DNA of 64,000 nucleotides from Tetrapisispora phaffii CBS 4417 (lineage: Eukaryota > Ascomycota > Saccharomycetes > Saccharomycetales > Saccharomycetaceae): positions 558,001 through 622,000 of the forward strand of contig NC_016522.1 of NCBI RefSeq assembly GCF_000236905.1. The letters run 5' to 3'. Shown in pieces: positions 30,017 through 39,431 of this stretch. The position numbers and the translations under genes are program-made. The notes under the pieces are model-generated. The model had not been told where the DNA came from. It did not search any database and was given only the letters and a program-made list of their open reading frames with translations. The stretch's first letter is position 1. Every line of letters begins with the position of its first letter.

Positions 30017-30883
30017 ATGCAATTTCTTCCAGTCGCCATAATAACAGGCGCAACAAGAGGAATAGGTAAGGAAATTACCAAGAAGTTATCATCGAATGGT
30101 ATTAGTTGTATAAGTGTTGGAGCAAGTCTCCATTCTATTTCACGAATAAAACAAAATGACCATCTATCATTTATCAAGGAGAATCAACATCATGGTGCAC
30201 TTGCGATTGATTTATCACAATGGCCAAATTCTTTAGACAGTTCCAACATCGACACGGTTGATTTCTCTCTGGATGGCAATACAATGGTATCCAAACAAGA
30301 ACACGGAGATTCTGTCTTTAGTCTAATTGATATATGGAATAAACAATTGAAAGAGAAAGGTTTGTCTCATGATGTTGTATATTACACAAGTTTATTGATT
30401 AACTGTGCAGGCATAACTCAAGAAAATATTAGCATCAAAGAATCCAATGAAAAAATTACAAAAATAATGAATGTCAATTTCTTATCTGCAGTTACATTGT
30501 GTAACAAAACTATTATAAGAATAATTAAAGAAAAAAGGCAAATTAAGAATCAATTAGTAGGGCACGACGAGTCAATCTCACGGATGAAAACCAAGATTAT
30601 CAATATTTCGTCTGCATTAGAAACTTCTAAATACATTATTCCTGGAACATCAATATATTCTGCATCTAAGTCAGCATTATCATGTTATTCAAAAACATTA
30701 AATGAAGAAATACAGAAAACAGGAATTAAAGTGACAAGTTTACCAATTAATTTAATTGAAGGCACAGATATGATTAAAGATTTATCGAATTCCTCAGGCT
30801 TTGAAAATCTGGAAAAGTATAACCTTCCAACTGATACGAAAGAGAATGTAGCCAATAAAGTATTCCAATTGTATCTAAAATAA
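30017..30883 (+). CDS. OAR1: mitochondrial 3-oxoacyl-ACP reductase
   Basis: A 288-aa short-chain dehydrogenase. Oar1 reduces 3-oxoacyl-ACP in mitochondrial type II fatty acid synthesis, which supplies lipoic acid. The NADPH-binding TGATRGIG motif lies at about residues 12-19, NCAG at about 132, and the catalytic pair in YSASK (about residues 214-218). Length fits S. cerevisiae Oar1 (278 aa). No strong cleavable presequence is visible before the Rossmann fold, as in the S. cerevisiae protein. Confidence 0.93.
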   Translation: MQFLPVAIITGATRGIGKEITKKLSSNGISCISVGASLHSISRIKQNDHLSFIKENQHHGALAIDLSQWPNSLDSSNIDTVDFSLDGNTMVSKQEHGDSVFSLIDIWNKQLKEKGLSHDVVYYTSLLINCAGITQENISIKESNEKITKIMNVNFLSAVTLCNKTIIRIIKEKRQIKNQLVGHDESISRMKTKIINISSALETSKYIIPGTSIYSASKSALSCYSKTLNEEIQKTGIKVTSLPINLIEGTDMIKDLSNSSGFENLEKYNLPTDTKENVANKVFQLYLK

Positions 30884-31654
30884 TAACTTACTTTTAGTTT
30901 GAAAGAAATAATTCTGTGCCCTTAAGCTACATTGCATTTATCTTTATTAAATTATAACAATGGAAGAACCAACACTAGTCATCTCTCACTAACCTTTGGA
31001 TTTTAAGATTTTTCAATCACGTGACTGCTAAACATATTCTGATTTTTATTTTTTCCAAAACTCGACCACGTTCGTCCAAAAGGATACGTTCGTAATCAAT
31101 TTGTACGAAAAAAAGAAATGTGAAAAGTTTTTGCGATGAGTTGTAAAATAAATTATAATGATGAGGTCCTGGACGATGGATTTGATAACATTTTTTTTTT
31201 AACAACAGTTTACCTGTGATAAACCTAAGAAGTATGTGTTATTATTATTCGATGAGCTCTTTTACTATGGGGACGATATTAATTGAACTATCTATATGCT
31301 GGCATTTATTTACTTCGAATTTCAAGGAAACAAAAAAATAAATTGTCAATGGGTTCGTTATTGAACATGCACATTTTTTTTTTGATGTTTCCTAACCAAC
31401 ATAGAAAATTTTTATTGTCAACATTATTGCCATCACCATCTGCAATAATAATAGGTTTCAATCACAAATTGTGATTGTAGTAATTGAATGTTTTTTTATT
31501 TTATTTAAAGAACTTTAATTCATCTTAATATATTTAAATATTTCACTTAGCCTTATCTTGAATTTCTTATAAATGATACTTATTTTTATCGGTATATTAG
31601 AATTTCTGAGTAATTTTTAAAAGAACCAGTAGAACCCATCTATAACTGTTAACC
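30884..31654. other. 770-bp region between OAR1 and TMA19
   Basis: TMA19 promoter region. It holds the perfect palindrome TCACGTGA (31017-31024) and a GATGAG core near 31252, as well as T-runs. No gene seen. Confidence 0.55.
31017..31024. promoter_or_regulatory. E-box palindrome TCACGTGA, candidate Cbf1-type site
   Basis: Perfect 8-bp palindrome matching the Cbf1 consensus (RTCACRTG) on both strands, about 630 bp before the TMA19 start and 130 bp after the OAR1 stop. There is no AT-rich CDEII or CCG-containing CDEIII beside it, so it is not a centromere. Confidence 0.55.
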
Positions 31655-32158
31655 ATGATTATTTTCAACGATATTTTCTCCAACGACGAATTATTATCCG
31701 ATGCTTACGATGTCAAGTTAGTTGACGATGTCATTTATGAAGCTGACTGTGCTATGGTCAGAGTTGGTGGTGACAACATCGATATCGGTGCCAACCCATC
31801 TGCTGAAGGTGGTGACGAAGATGTTGAAGACGGTACCGAACTTGTCAACAACGTTGTCCACTCTTTCAGATTGCAACCAACTGCTTTCGACAAGAAGTCT
31901 TTCTTAACTTACATGAAGGGCTACATGAAGGCTATCAAGGCTAGATTACAAGAATCTGACCCAGATGCTGTTGCCACTTTCGAAAAGGGTGCTCAAACTT
32001 ACGCCAAGAAAGTCATTGGTTCTTTCAAGGACTGGGAATTCTACACCGGTGAATCTATGGACCCAGATGCCATGGTCGTCATGTTGAACTACCGTGAAGA
32101 TGGTACTACTCCATTCGTTGCCATTTGGAAACATGGTATCAGAAAAGAAAAGGTCTAA
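31655..32158 (+). CDS. TMA19: translationally controlled tumour protein homologue Tma19
   Basis: A 167-aa TCTP-family protein, ribosome-associated and involved in stress response in yeast. The full-length match (MIIFNDIFSNDELLSDAYDV at the start, GESMDPDAMVVMLNYREDGTTPF near the end) and identical length to S. cerevisiae Tma19 make the call certain. The codons are strongly optimised. NUP120, which lies between TMA19 and TOA2 in S. cerevisiae, is absent here. Confidence 0.98.
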   Translation: MIIFNDIFSNDELLSDAYDVKLVDDVIYEADCAMVRVGGDNIDIGANPSAEGGDEDVEDGTELVNNVVHSFRLQPTAFDKKSFLTYMKGYMKAIKARLQESDPDAVATFEKGAQTYAKKVIGSFKDWEFYTGESMDPDAMVVMLNYREDGTTPFVAIWKHGIRKEKV

Positions 32159-32402
32159 GCTAATATGGAATATCCAATCATCCTGTAATTTTTACAATTC
32201 CAAAGCTTTATCTTCTTACTTCACATTACCATATCTAGGTTAACATTTGAAAATAATAATGTTCTCTGTACATAAATATATTAATTTATAATTTTGATTA
32301 TTATATATTTATTAATAAAAACAGTGCATTAGTCATATTCTTTTCAACATTATATATATATATCTTAAAATGCCCTATTTGTATTTCGGTGATTGTTTAC
32401 TC

Positions 32403-33515
32403 TTAGCCTCTATTAATAGTATTACCGCTACCTTTTTGATTTGCCTCTTTAAATTCGTCCCATTCTCTTGCTTTATAGGTCTCTTTATCTAGCCATTCAT
32501 CATCATCAGAGTCATGTTCTTCTGGTTGTTCTTCTCCTCCTTGTAGTACTCTTCCTTCTTCAAACTCTTTCTCAAGGAATTCTTCAACAGTCATAGTAGG
32601 ACCATATTGACCATACCCTTTAACTTTCTTTTGTAATTGTGTCTTTTTATCCATTAATGTAAAATTCCTTAGAATTTTGCCTGTTTTTGAAAGCAATGGC
32701 TTGTTTAAGGTTTCTAACCTTTCTGTATAACCACCAGTAGAATTCTCTTCTGGCTGTGTTTCATTATCTTCTTTAACCTCCTGCAGCACAGGTTCTTTCA
32801 AGAAGTTAGCTAATAATTCAGATTCATATAATATTTGTTCAATTTCATTGAAAGATGTATAACTTAAAACCTTCAATTTCTGAATATATATCTCACGCAG
32901 CAATTCATCATCATTTGTATCAATATCTACATCTTCTCTAACGGCAATTCTCTTTTCTAGTTCTTTCAATTGTGCTTCAACAGCTCTAGCATTCTTGAAT
33001 CCCTCTATTTTTTGTTGTCTTTTCAACATTGCACCTGCCATATCATTTTGATCTTTTACTGTAACATTATATAGTTCAGATAGCCGAGGCTTGTAAGTCT
33101 CTTCAAAGGCATCTAGTTTCTTAGCTAGATATTTATCCAAAATCTCAGACTCTTGTAGTGTAATTAGAAATTGAATGTATAACTGTACTGATTTCTCTAA
33201 AAACTTTAACTTCATTCTATTTTTGGAACTGTCATCATTAATTTGAGTTGATACCACTTGTTTTTTGGAGCACAAATATGCTAAATAATAATCAATAGAA
33301 AGAAACTCCAGTGATGATGTAGATATATCATCTAAAGATTCATTGTCACTAAATAATGCCAAATGATGATATACCTTATCCTTTAATGATAATAATTTAC
33401 CGATGATGTTGACTAGTTCATTTTGAAATTCTGTTGAATTCTGTCTGAAGGTAGACTCATCAATCTTAACTTTAATAGACCTCAAAAGTAAAGTGTATTC
33501 TTGTCTGACTGACAT
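32403..33515 (-). CDS. TAP42: PP2A regulatory protein Tap42
   Basis: A 370-aa alpha4/Tap42-family protein. It binds PP2A and Sit4 catalytic subunits downstream of TORC1. The N-terminal two-thirds is helical. The conserved C-terminal block begins about residue 275 (PLLSKTGKILRNFTL, then YGPTMTVEEFLEKEFEEG), followed by an acidic stretch and the KAREWDEFKE motif. Length matches S. cerevisiae Tap42 (366 aa). It is a YMR028W orthologue placed between YKL genes. Confidence 0.97.
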   Translation of the reverse strand: MSVRQEYTLLLRSIKVKIDESTFRQNSTEFQNELVNIIGKLLSLKDKVYHHLALFSDNESLDDISTSSLEFLSIDYYLAYLCSKKQVVSTQINDDSSKNRMKLKFLEKSVQLYIQFLITLQESEILDKYLAKKLDAFEETYKPRLSELYNVTVKDQNDMAGAMLKRQQKIEGFKNARAVEAQLKELEKRIAVREDVDIDTNDDELLREIYIQKLKVLSYTSFNEIEQILYESELLANFLKEPVLQEVKEDNETQPEENSTGGYTERLETLNKPLLSKTGKILRNFTLMDKKTQLQKKVKGYGQYGPTMTVEEFLEKEFEEGRVLQGGEEQPEEHDSDDDEWLDKETYKAREWDEFKEANQKGSGNTINRG

Positions 33516-33915
33516 TTTATGACTGTTGTATGTTTCTTATATGATGTAGTAGAGCAGCTAAATACAAAACTTGAAGGCTGCGATCTCTGCACTTATAATA
33601 TATAACCAATCCCTATAACTTATATATTATTGACTTAATGGGAATGCAAATATACGGTTATAATTAAATACCTTTCGGAAACTCATATTCAATAGAACTT
33701 AATCACATATAGATAAACATATACATGCATGTATATTTATCTAGCTAAGGTTTAATTCATTACTTATTTTCTGAAAAATAGCCATTGCTTACATTTTCCT
33801 TGAATAAAAATCATAAAACATTGAAATTTATCTATTTATTTAATTTTATTTGATATATGGTTACACAATATGATTAGAACACTGATAATGGATATGAAAT
33901 ATATTTCAAAGAAGT
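33516..33915. other. intergenic TAP42 promoter and TOA2 3' end
   Basis: 400 bp. Contains a long imperfect palindrome centred at 33727/33728: the perfect 18-bp core ATATACATGCATGTATAT, flanked by TAGATAAA and TTTATCTA. Nothing else seen. Confidence 0.55.
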
Positions 33916-34305
33916 TTAATCACCTTTCTTTGAGTTACATGCAACAATTCTTAATTTATCTACCTGTATCGTCTGCTGTTCATCAGTTGTGGATGTTACT
34001 TGTTCACCATTTTCATTAGTGATGGTTGCGGTTTTATTTGATTCTACTGTAACTTTGCAATCCTTTATTATAAATGTCCAAACATCGTCACAAAATCCAT
34101 ATGTGTCTAGCAAACCTTTTACGTTAAGTTTTGATTGAGTATTTTCTCTTAATGACTCCGATACTACTTTATCAAATGATTCCAAAACTTTCATTGCCAA
34201 AGAGGCTTCAATTCTACCATCACTAATTAAGGTATCCAATGCATCAACTAAACAACTGCCAACTGTACTTCTACGGTATAACTCATAATACCCTGGTGTA
34301 GACAT
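33916..34305 (-). CDS. TOA2: TFIIA small subunit Toa2
   Basis: A 129-aa small subunit of TFIIA, which stabilises TBP on the TATA box. The N-terminal four-helix part (PGYYELYRRSTVGSCLVDALD) and the beta-barrel part (YGFCDDVWTFIIKDC, then VDKLRIVACNSK) match S. cerevisiae Toa2 (122 aa). The ATG at 34305 (MSTPGYY) gives the family's usual start. The frame stays open 60 bp upstream, but it starts with GTG and has no family resemblance. Confidence 0.96.
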   Translation of the reverse strand: MSTPGYYELYRRSTVGSCLVDALDTLISDGRIEASLAMKVLESFDKVVSESLRENTQSKLNVKGLLDTYGFCDDVWTFIIKDCKVTVESNKTATITNENGEQVTSTTDEQQTIQVDKLRIVACNSKKGD

Positions 34306-34726
34306 TCCTAATTTAATTTTATCAGATATCAGAAACTCTTCCCTTTTTCTAAAACAAAAATGCACACAACACTAAAACCTAAATAAAGAGATCTTGTATA
34401 CAATCTGTAAATATGCCACGGTTATCCACTGCACTTCTTAAAACACTCTTATTCTTAAGGATTCATTATATTTAACTGACTAATATTCTCATTTGTACTT
34501 TTTCAATGTTCCAAATTTTAAGTTAGAAAAATATGAAAAATGTACATAGTTAATTAAACTTTAATATTGAATATTGAATACTTTATTGAAATGTAAAAAC
34601 ACTAAATGTATATGAAGAAAGGTAGCTGATATTCAGATAACTTAAATAGACTAGTTTGTATTTATCTCGAATATAAAGTTGGTTAAGAAATACCTTATAT
34701 TCAAAAAAGTGTACGGTTAATTATCA
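34306..34726. other. divergent promoter region TOA2-MPE1
   Basis: About 420 bp of AT-rich DNA between divergent genes. No clear factor site recognised. Confidence 0.5.
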
Positions 34727-36175
34727 ATGAGTAGTGTAATATTTTACAGATTTAGATCACAGAAAGACCCTTCAAGAATTTTATTCGATGGAACTGGTTT
34801 AACTGTGTTTGATTTGAAGAGAGAAATCATCTTCGAAAATAAATTAGGTGATGGTCTAGATTTTCAATTAAAATTATTTACGCCAGATACTGAAGAGGAG
34901 TATGAGGATGATGCCCAGGTCATTCCAAGATCCAGTAGTGTTATTGTGAGAAGGTCACCTGCAATTAAGGCAACAAACCTTAACAGTAGACCCAAATTGG
35001 GGGCCTTGGCTGCAGTAGGCAATGCGACGAGATACGTGACAGGTAAACCTCGTGTTTTACAGAAGAAGAGCACCGTGCTTGGTGGGAATCCAGCTAGTCC
35101 CTCAAGGCCAGTAACTGGTGTGACAGAAGAAGAGCGTATTGCCAATATGTTTGCTAATCAAGAAAATCAATGGGAGCAGACTCAACAAGAAATGTCCTCT
35201 GCTACTCCTGTTTTCTTTAAATCTGCCTCAGGAGCAGCAAATAATTCTGATGCAGATGGCCCTCCTCCTCCAGGGTATATGTGTTATAGGTGTGGTGGCA
35301 GAGACCATTGGATTAAAAATTGTCCAACGAATACTGACCCTAATTTCGAAGGTAAGAGAATAAAGAGGACTACAGGTATCCCTAAGAAATTCTTGAAATC
35401 TGTAGAAATTGACCCAGATAGTATGACAGCGGAAGAGATGGCTCAAAAAAAGATCATGATAACAGATGAAGGTAAATTTGTTGTGCAAGTTGCCGATCAA
35501 ACATCTTGGGAAGATTATCAAAGAAAACAACAGAATCGATTATTAAATGGTAATAATGTATACAGAAAAGGCTACTATAAAGATCTACCAGAATCTTTGA
35601 AGTGCCCAATAACAGGTGGTCTGTTAAAGGATCCAATAAAGACTAAATGTTGTAACAAATATTTCTCGAAAACTGCACTTGAAGATTCATTGGTGGAAAG
35701 TGATTTTGTTTGTCCAGGATGTGATACACCAGATATACTATTGGACTCCCTGGTGGAGGACAAAGAGAGGAAACAAGAAGTCGACAAGTACATTGAGGAA
35801 CATAAAAGCAATCAAGAATCATTAAACGTTACAGATAACATAATTCCTGATATTACAGCAGGTGTTACTCGTCATGATGTTAACCAGATTAACAATGTAA
35901 ATAATCAATTATCTAATGCAGAACCAGATGCTAAGAAGAGGAAATTAAACGAACAACAAGCTGGGACTCCAAACGCTATGCCTGCTGTACCGATGCCCAT
36001 GCCTCCATTTGGCATGGCGCCATTCCCTATGGCACCTTTCCCTATGGCACCTTTCCCTATGCCCTTCCCGATGCAATCTGCTCCTCAGCAGCAGTTAAAC
36101 CAAACAAACAGTACTAACAGTAACACAGATGATAAAGTTAACACATCTACATCAAAAGAACAGACGAATAATTAG
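34727..36175 (+). CDS. MPE1: Mpe1, RING-type subunit of cleavage and polyadenylation factor
   Basis: A 482-aa component of CPF needed for pre-mRNA 3' processing. The ubiquitin-like DWNN domain occupies about residues 1-80 (MSSVIFYRFRSQKDPSRILFDG). A CCHC zinc knuckle (CYRCGGRDHWIKNC) lies at about 184-197. A RING-like region (CPITGGLL...CCNKYFSK...CPGC) lies at about 291-333. The Pro/Met-rich tail holds a short PMAPF repeat. Slightly longer than S. cerevisiae Mpe1 (441 aa), mainly in the tail. Confidence 0.97.
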   Translation: MSSVIFYRFRSQKDPSRILFDGTGLTVFDLKREIIFENKLGDGLDFQLKLFTPDTEEEYEDDAQVIPRSSSVIVRRSPAIKATNLNSRPKLGALAAVGNATRYVTGKPRVLQKKSTVLGGNPASPSRPVTGVTEEERIANMFANQENQWEQTQQEMSSATPVFFKSASGAANNSDADGPPPPGYMCYRCGGRDHWIKNCPTNTDPNFEGKRIKRTTGIPKKFLKSVEIDPDSMTAEEMAQKKIMITDEGKFVVQVADQTSWEDYQRKQQNRLLNGNNVYRKGYYKDLPESLKCPITGGLLKDPIKTKCCNKYFSKTALEDSLVESDFVCPGCDTPDILLDSLVEDKERKQEVDKYIEEHKSNQESLNVTDNIIPDITAGVTRHDVNQINNVNNQLSNAEPDAKKRKLNEQQAGTPNAMPAVPMPMPPFGMAPFPMAPFPMAPFPMPFPMQSAPQQQLNQTNSTNSNTDDKVNTSTSKEQTNN

Positions 36176-36355
36176 TTATTTTAGTTTATATACATATATA
36201 TATATACTATAACATTAATTTGCATTAATATAAAACATTACACTGTATATACTTATAGTTGTCTTGAATAAACAATTTTTAAAGTAGCATTATCATAACT
36301 AGAAATGTTATAAAAAGAATCAAGAGAAAAGATAAATCAAACCCAATGCCTTTGA

Positions 36356-37744
36356 TCACTGTTTGCCATCACAGTAACAAATAACCGCATATTTACCACT
36401 ACAACACCACCAACTACCTTGATTTGGGTGATCTTTTTCCCATAGAGCTGATAATTTTTCATCGACACCTTCATCTAAAGCGACTTGGACATCAGCTTTA
36501 CAAGTTCTTAAACTCAAAGTAGTTACACCACTTGATGCTAATGAACCAATTGCTTCAGGCCAAGGTGTGGTACGTTTCCAAGTTCTATCACCAGTTAGTT
36601 TTCTGTAATTCAAATCACCTTTGAAGATGACTAGATCAGAATTTAGTAAATCTGCATGCACTTTATCACCATTGTATTTTATTTCGGAAGGATCTATATA
36701 AGTGTAGTCCATAGCACAGGTCCAGAATGAGTTCTCTACAAACTCTAGGCTTCCATCTGTAACAAATTGAGTAACAGCTTTAGCGAAAAAGTCTAAAGTG
36801 TCGGCATGTTGCTTATGTTCATCAGCAATTGGGAAGAATTTTCTATCCTGTAAGTCTTTGACTAATATGTCAAAATCTTTTAACATAACATCGCTCACCA
36901 TATATGGAATATCTTTACAGTGGAAGATACATTTTGTTGCTAATTTAGACTTCAATAAAAACGAAGCTAACATCAGATCGGCATAAAGTTCGAAACCAGA
37001 GTTGTCAAGAACAAAATCAACTCTAATGACTTCTTGTTTGTTCGAGGTCTTAGAGAATAATAGTTCCCAGGCATTTTCAGAATCATTTACCAGAATTTTA
37101 GCTCTAGAGTCAGCTCTTGTTTTTTCACCTTGAAGTGATTTGATATCTTCTAAAGTGACATTTGTTAACAGCGATAAATCGGTAGCATTACCCCATAATG
37201 AAATTTCAATAAATTCTTCAAATAACGTCTTTAATATAGTTGGATCACTAATGTTTTCTAATTCAGTTTCCAAAGATTGATATTTAATTGCCAGTTCAAT
37301 AACACCATAATATGATGAATGGAAAGCATGTTGTTTGACCTTGTTAAAAATATCAAAATTGTACCAAAGTGATTGCATTCTGAAATAGACGTTAACTCTT
37401 CTGTACAAATAGACTTCTGTGAATAACCACTCCGCATGTTGCCATGTAGCATCATTAAATTCACTCAAATATTCATTAAAGGACAATGGAACTTGAGCAA
37501 TTCTAATTTCCTCCTCAGTGAATGATCTCAATTTTTTATCTTGTTTAATCTCTTGTTTAAGTTCCAGTAGTTGTTTCAAGATAATTTGACCTTGTAAGTA
37601 CACGTTAGTACCTTTTATTTTAGTGGATAGTTCTGAATCCAAATCATCGATCATGTTCTGGACTAAAGTTGGCCAACGGGAAGTCGAAGTGAATCCACCG
37701 AAGGTTTTGCTATCACCAGTTAAAAAACGTGGAGGGAATGCCAT
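36356..37744 (-). CDS. HRT2: DUF89/ARMT1-type metal-dependent sugar-phosphate phosphatase
   Basis: A 462-aa protein of the DUF89 damage-control phosphatase family; S. cerevisiae YMR027W (470 aa) hydrolyses phosphometabolites such as fructose 1-phosphate. Motifs: [21 protein letters not shown] near the N terminus, the metal-binding [16 protein letters not shown] block (about residues 240-255), and [15 protein letters not shown] (about 374-388). Gene order (TAP42, YMR027W, PEX12, CSI1, MRPL3) follows YMR024W-YMR028W with YKL genes inserted. The gene symbol is from synteny. Confidence 0.92.
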   Translation of the reverse strand: MAFPPRFLTGDSKTFGGFTSTSRWPTLVQNMIDDLDSELSTKIKGTNVYLQGQIILKQLLELKQEIKQDKKLRSFTEEEIRIAQVPLSFNEYLSEFNDATWQHAEWLFTEVYLYRRVNVYFRMQSLWYNFDIFNKVKQHAFHSSYYGVIELAIKYQSLETELENISDPTILKTLFEEFIEISLWGNATDLSLLTNVTLEDIKSLQGEKTRADSRAKILVNDSENAWELLFSKTSNKQEVIRVDFVLDNSGFELYADLMLASFLLKSKLATKCIFHCKDIPYMVSDVMLKDFDILVKDLQDRKFFPIADEHKQHADTLDFFAKAVTQFVTDGSLEFVENSFWTCAMDYTYIDPSEIKYNGDKVHADLLNSDLVIFKGDLNYRKLTGDRTWKRTTPWPEAIGSLASSGVTTLSLRTCKADVQVALDEGVDEKLSALWEKDHPNQGSWWCCSGKYAVICYCDGKQ

Positions 37745-38552
37745 TGTATAGGGAAGTTGAATATGTAGTCTCTACTTTTTTTTCTCAATTAGTGTAACAT
37801 GACTAGTTTAATACACCAAGAGAAAGATCGTGAATGTATTGAAATCATCAACGATTCAATTGACCTTTACTCTCCTTTATATATCTTGTCGTGGATCCCT
37901 CTTCAGATTTTTTTTATAACTTTTCAGATTTTGATGCAACAGTGCATTTTCTGCGGTGGCTCTCTCTCGATCCGTCTGTCATTGGACAGTAAATATGGAA
38001 TCCATATTTAATGTCGTTATTACTACTTCAAAGCCAAAAGAAATAATACTACGTTTTGTGGAACCTCTGAAGGTACCTTTACAACTATGATATAAAGAGC
38101 TGATAAGAAAATTATTCGCATCTACACCTTTCTGATGAGTGTGCTTCTTGGCCCTCGAATAAACGGGAAGAGATGTCTATTATGGACCAGTGTGACAACT
38201 CCAGGAATTATTTTAATTGGAAAGAGAAGATACCAATACGTAATTGTCATGGTGATGTATCTTCAGATACCGAAGTTCTGACATTGCATAACTGAATAGT
38301 CGCAAAAAAAACTATGCTGAATGATAATGAACTGAAGATATCGCTGTTGTTACCAACACTTAAGCGACTGGCTCCCATATTATAATACTTATGCATGAGT
38401 ACGAAGTACTGGTTATTGGCGCAAGACGAAGTCACTAGTCTTTCAGATCACCCTAGCACACATAATCTGCCAGCATGACATGCATACGGTAGACAAAAGC
38501 ATTAGATTCGTGTGTTGTAAATACTTCAGCGACAATAAGAGAATGATGTGTC

Positions 38553-38577
38553 ATACCGTGGGGGGGGGGGGCGGTAT
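38553..38577. repeat. G12 homopolymer inside an ATACCG...CGGTAT inverted repeat
   Basis: Twelve consecutive G (38560-38571) flanked by ATACCG (38553-38558) and CGGTAT (38572-38577). It is the longest G run seen in this AT-rich window. Confidence 0.9.
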
Positions 38578-38723
38578 CTTCAAATAAATAGTAATGATCC
38601 GACTCATAGACTCAGGATCTTATAGTATTCGTTAATATACTAATGGCAACTGCAATAATTTGGCTTCTGAAGGTACAAAGTTCCAGTTAACTTTTCACCA
38701 CCAGTAACTTGATCTTGACCGTA

Positions 38724-39043
38724 GCACCCACCACTTTCTCCTGCTCCTCCCCACAGGTAAAGCACGCCAATGAATACGTGTTGGGCCTAGCATGAGTGTC
38801 CTTGTCATCAGCATGGCAATGCAAAGCGTCTATGGTTTATATTGTGGCTCTCAGTGCAGTTAAACACAGAGGGCACAGTGTGGCCGGGTATTTTGGTTCA
38901 CGTTTTGGCTTCCACAAGTTTCTTGTTCTTGCGCGTTTTCTCAGCATTGGAAAAATGTTTCAGAGAATGTCAATTAGTGGAATCTCGATCTGGCCATTAT
39001 GTTACACGAAACTCGTTCATTATGTGTTCTCGACATCGCTTCC
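38724..39043. promoter_or_regulatory. FBA1: candidate FBA1 upstream activating region (Rap1, Reb1, Gcr1 type cores)
   Basis: GCACCCACCAC at 38724-38734 contains the CACCCA core of Rap1 sites but is a weak match. CCGGGTA at 38884-38890 fits the Reb1 core. CTTCC, the Gcr1 core, occurs at 38909-38913 and 39039-39043. This combination is typical of yeast glycolytic promoters. Individual sites are short and could be chance. Confidence 0.4.
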
Positions 39044-39190
39044 CAACGTCGATTGCAAAGTATATGCATATGGGTCATACTCGATAAAGCTGCTCGTCAG
39101 CCTTGCAATGTCTTGCAATGGTTAAACTAATTAAGTAGTGTGAATATATACTCTCTGGAGAGAACTTCGTAAGGCAGCCTTTTGTTAAAA

Positions 39191-39252
39191 TGTGATGCGA
39201 TGCGATGCGATGAGATGATATGAGATGATATGAGATGATCTTGAAAAATTTT
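39191..39252. promoter_or_regulatory. PAC and RRPE motifs with GATGC/TGAGATGATA repeats
   Basis: GCGATGAGATGA (39207-39218) is the PAC motif, and TGAAAAATTTT (39242-39252) is the RRPE motif. PAC is embedded in short tandem repeats: GATGC units, then TGAGATGAT(A/C) three times (39211-39240). These two motifs together mark ribosome-biogenesis promoters, whereas the gene downstream is FBA1. Confidence 0.65.
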
Positions 39253-39270
39253 CTTCATTTACTCTCTTAT

Positions 39271-39288
39271 TATATATATATATATATA
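39271..39288. promoter_or_regulatory. FBA1: TA tract, probable FBA1 TATA region
   Basis: Nine TA units about 145-160 bp before the FBA1 start, a suitable distance for a yeast TATA element. Confidence 0.5.
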
Positions 39289-39431
39289 AGACTTCTAACT
39301 TGTAACTAATTATTTGTTTACACTAGTTCTGTATTTTTTAATGTATTATCATTTCTTGTTTCCTTTGTTCTTTTAATCACTTTTTTAAATTCACCTCAGT
39401 AACTAGTATTAGTAATATTCACATATACAAA

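Larger units (their letters stand above)
37745..39431. other. 1.69-kb upstream region of FBA1
   Basis: Divergent region between HRT2 and FBA1 with no protein gene; the open frame at about 38796-39125 has no ATG start and no domain. It holds a G12 tract (38560-38571), glycolytic-type sites (CACCCA core near 38725, CTTCC at 38909 and 39039), a Reb1-type core (38884-38890), PAC and RRPE motifs (39207-39252) and a TA tract (39271-39288). BLI1, next to FBA1 in S. cerevisiae, is absent. Confidence 0.6.

Noticed and set aside
31017..31150. Centromere starting with the CDEI-like TCACGTGA
   Set aside because: No 75-90 bp AT-rich CDEII on either side and no CDEIII with its central CCG.
34306..34365. 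N-terminal extension of TOA2, or an upstream exon joined at TTTTGTTTTAG
   Set aside because: The extension starts with GTG and does not resemble Toa2; no donor and branch point pair was found, and the ATG at 34305 gives the usual protein.
37799..38011. 70-codon ATG frame in the HRT2 promoter
   Set aside because: Composition is not protein-like, it overlaps the promoter of a confident gene, and no homologue is known at this place.
38796..39125. 109-codon frame upstream of FBA1
   Set aside because: It begins with GTG and lies across the Reb1/Gcr1-type promoter sites; no domain seen.
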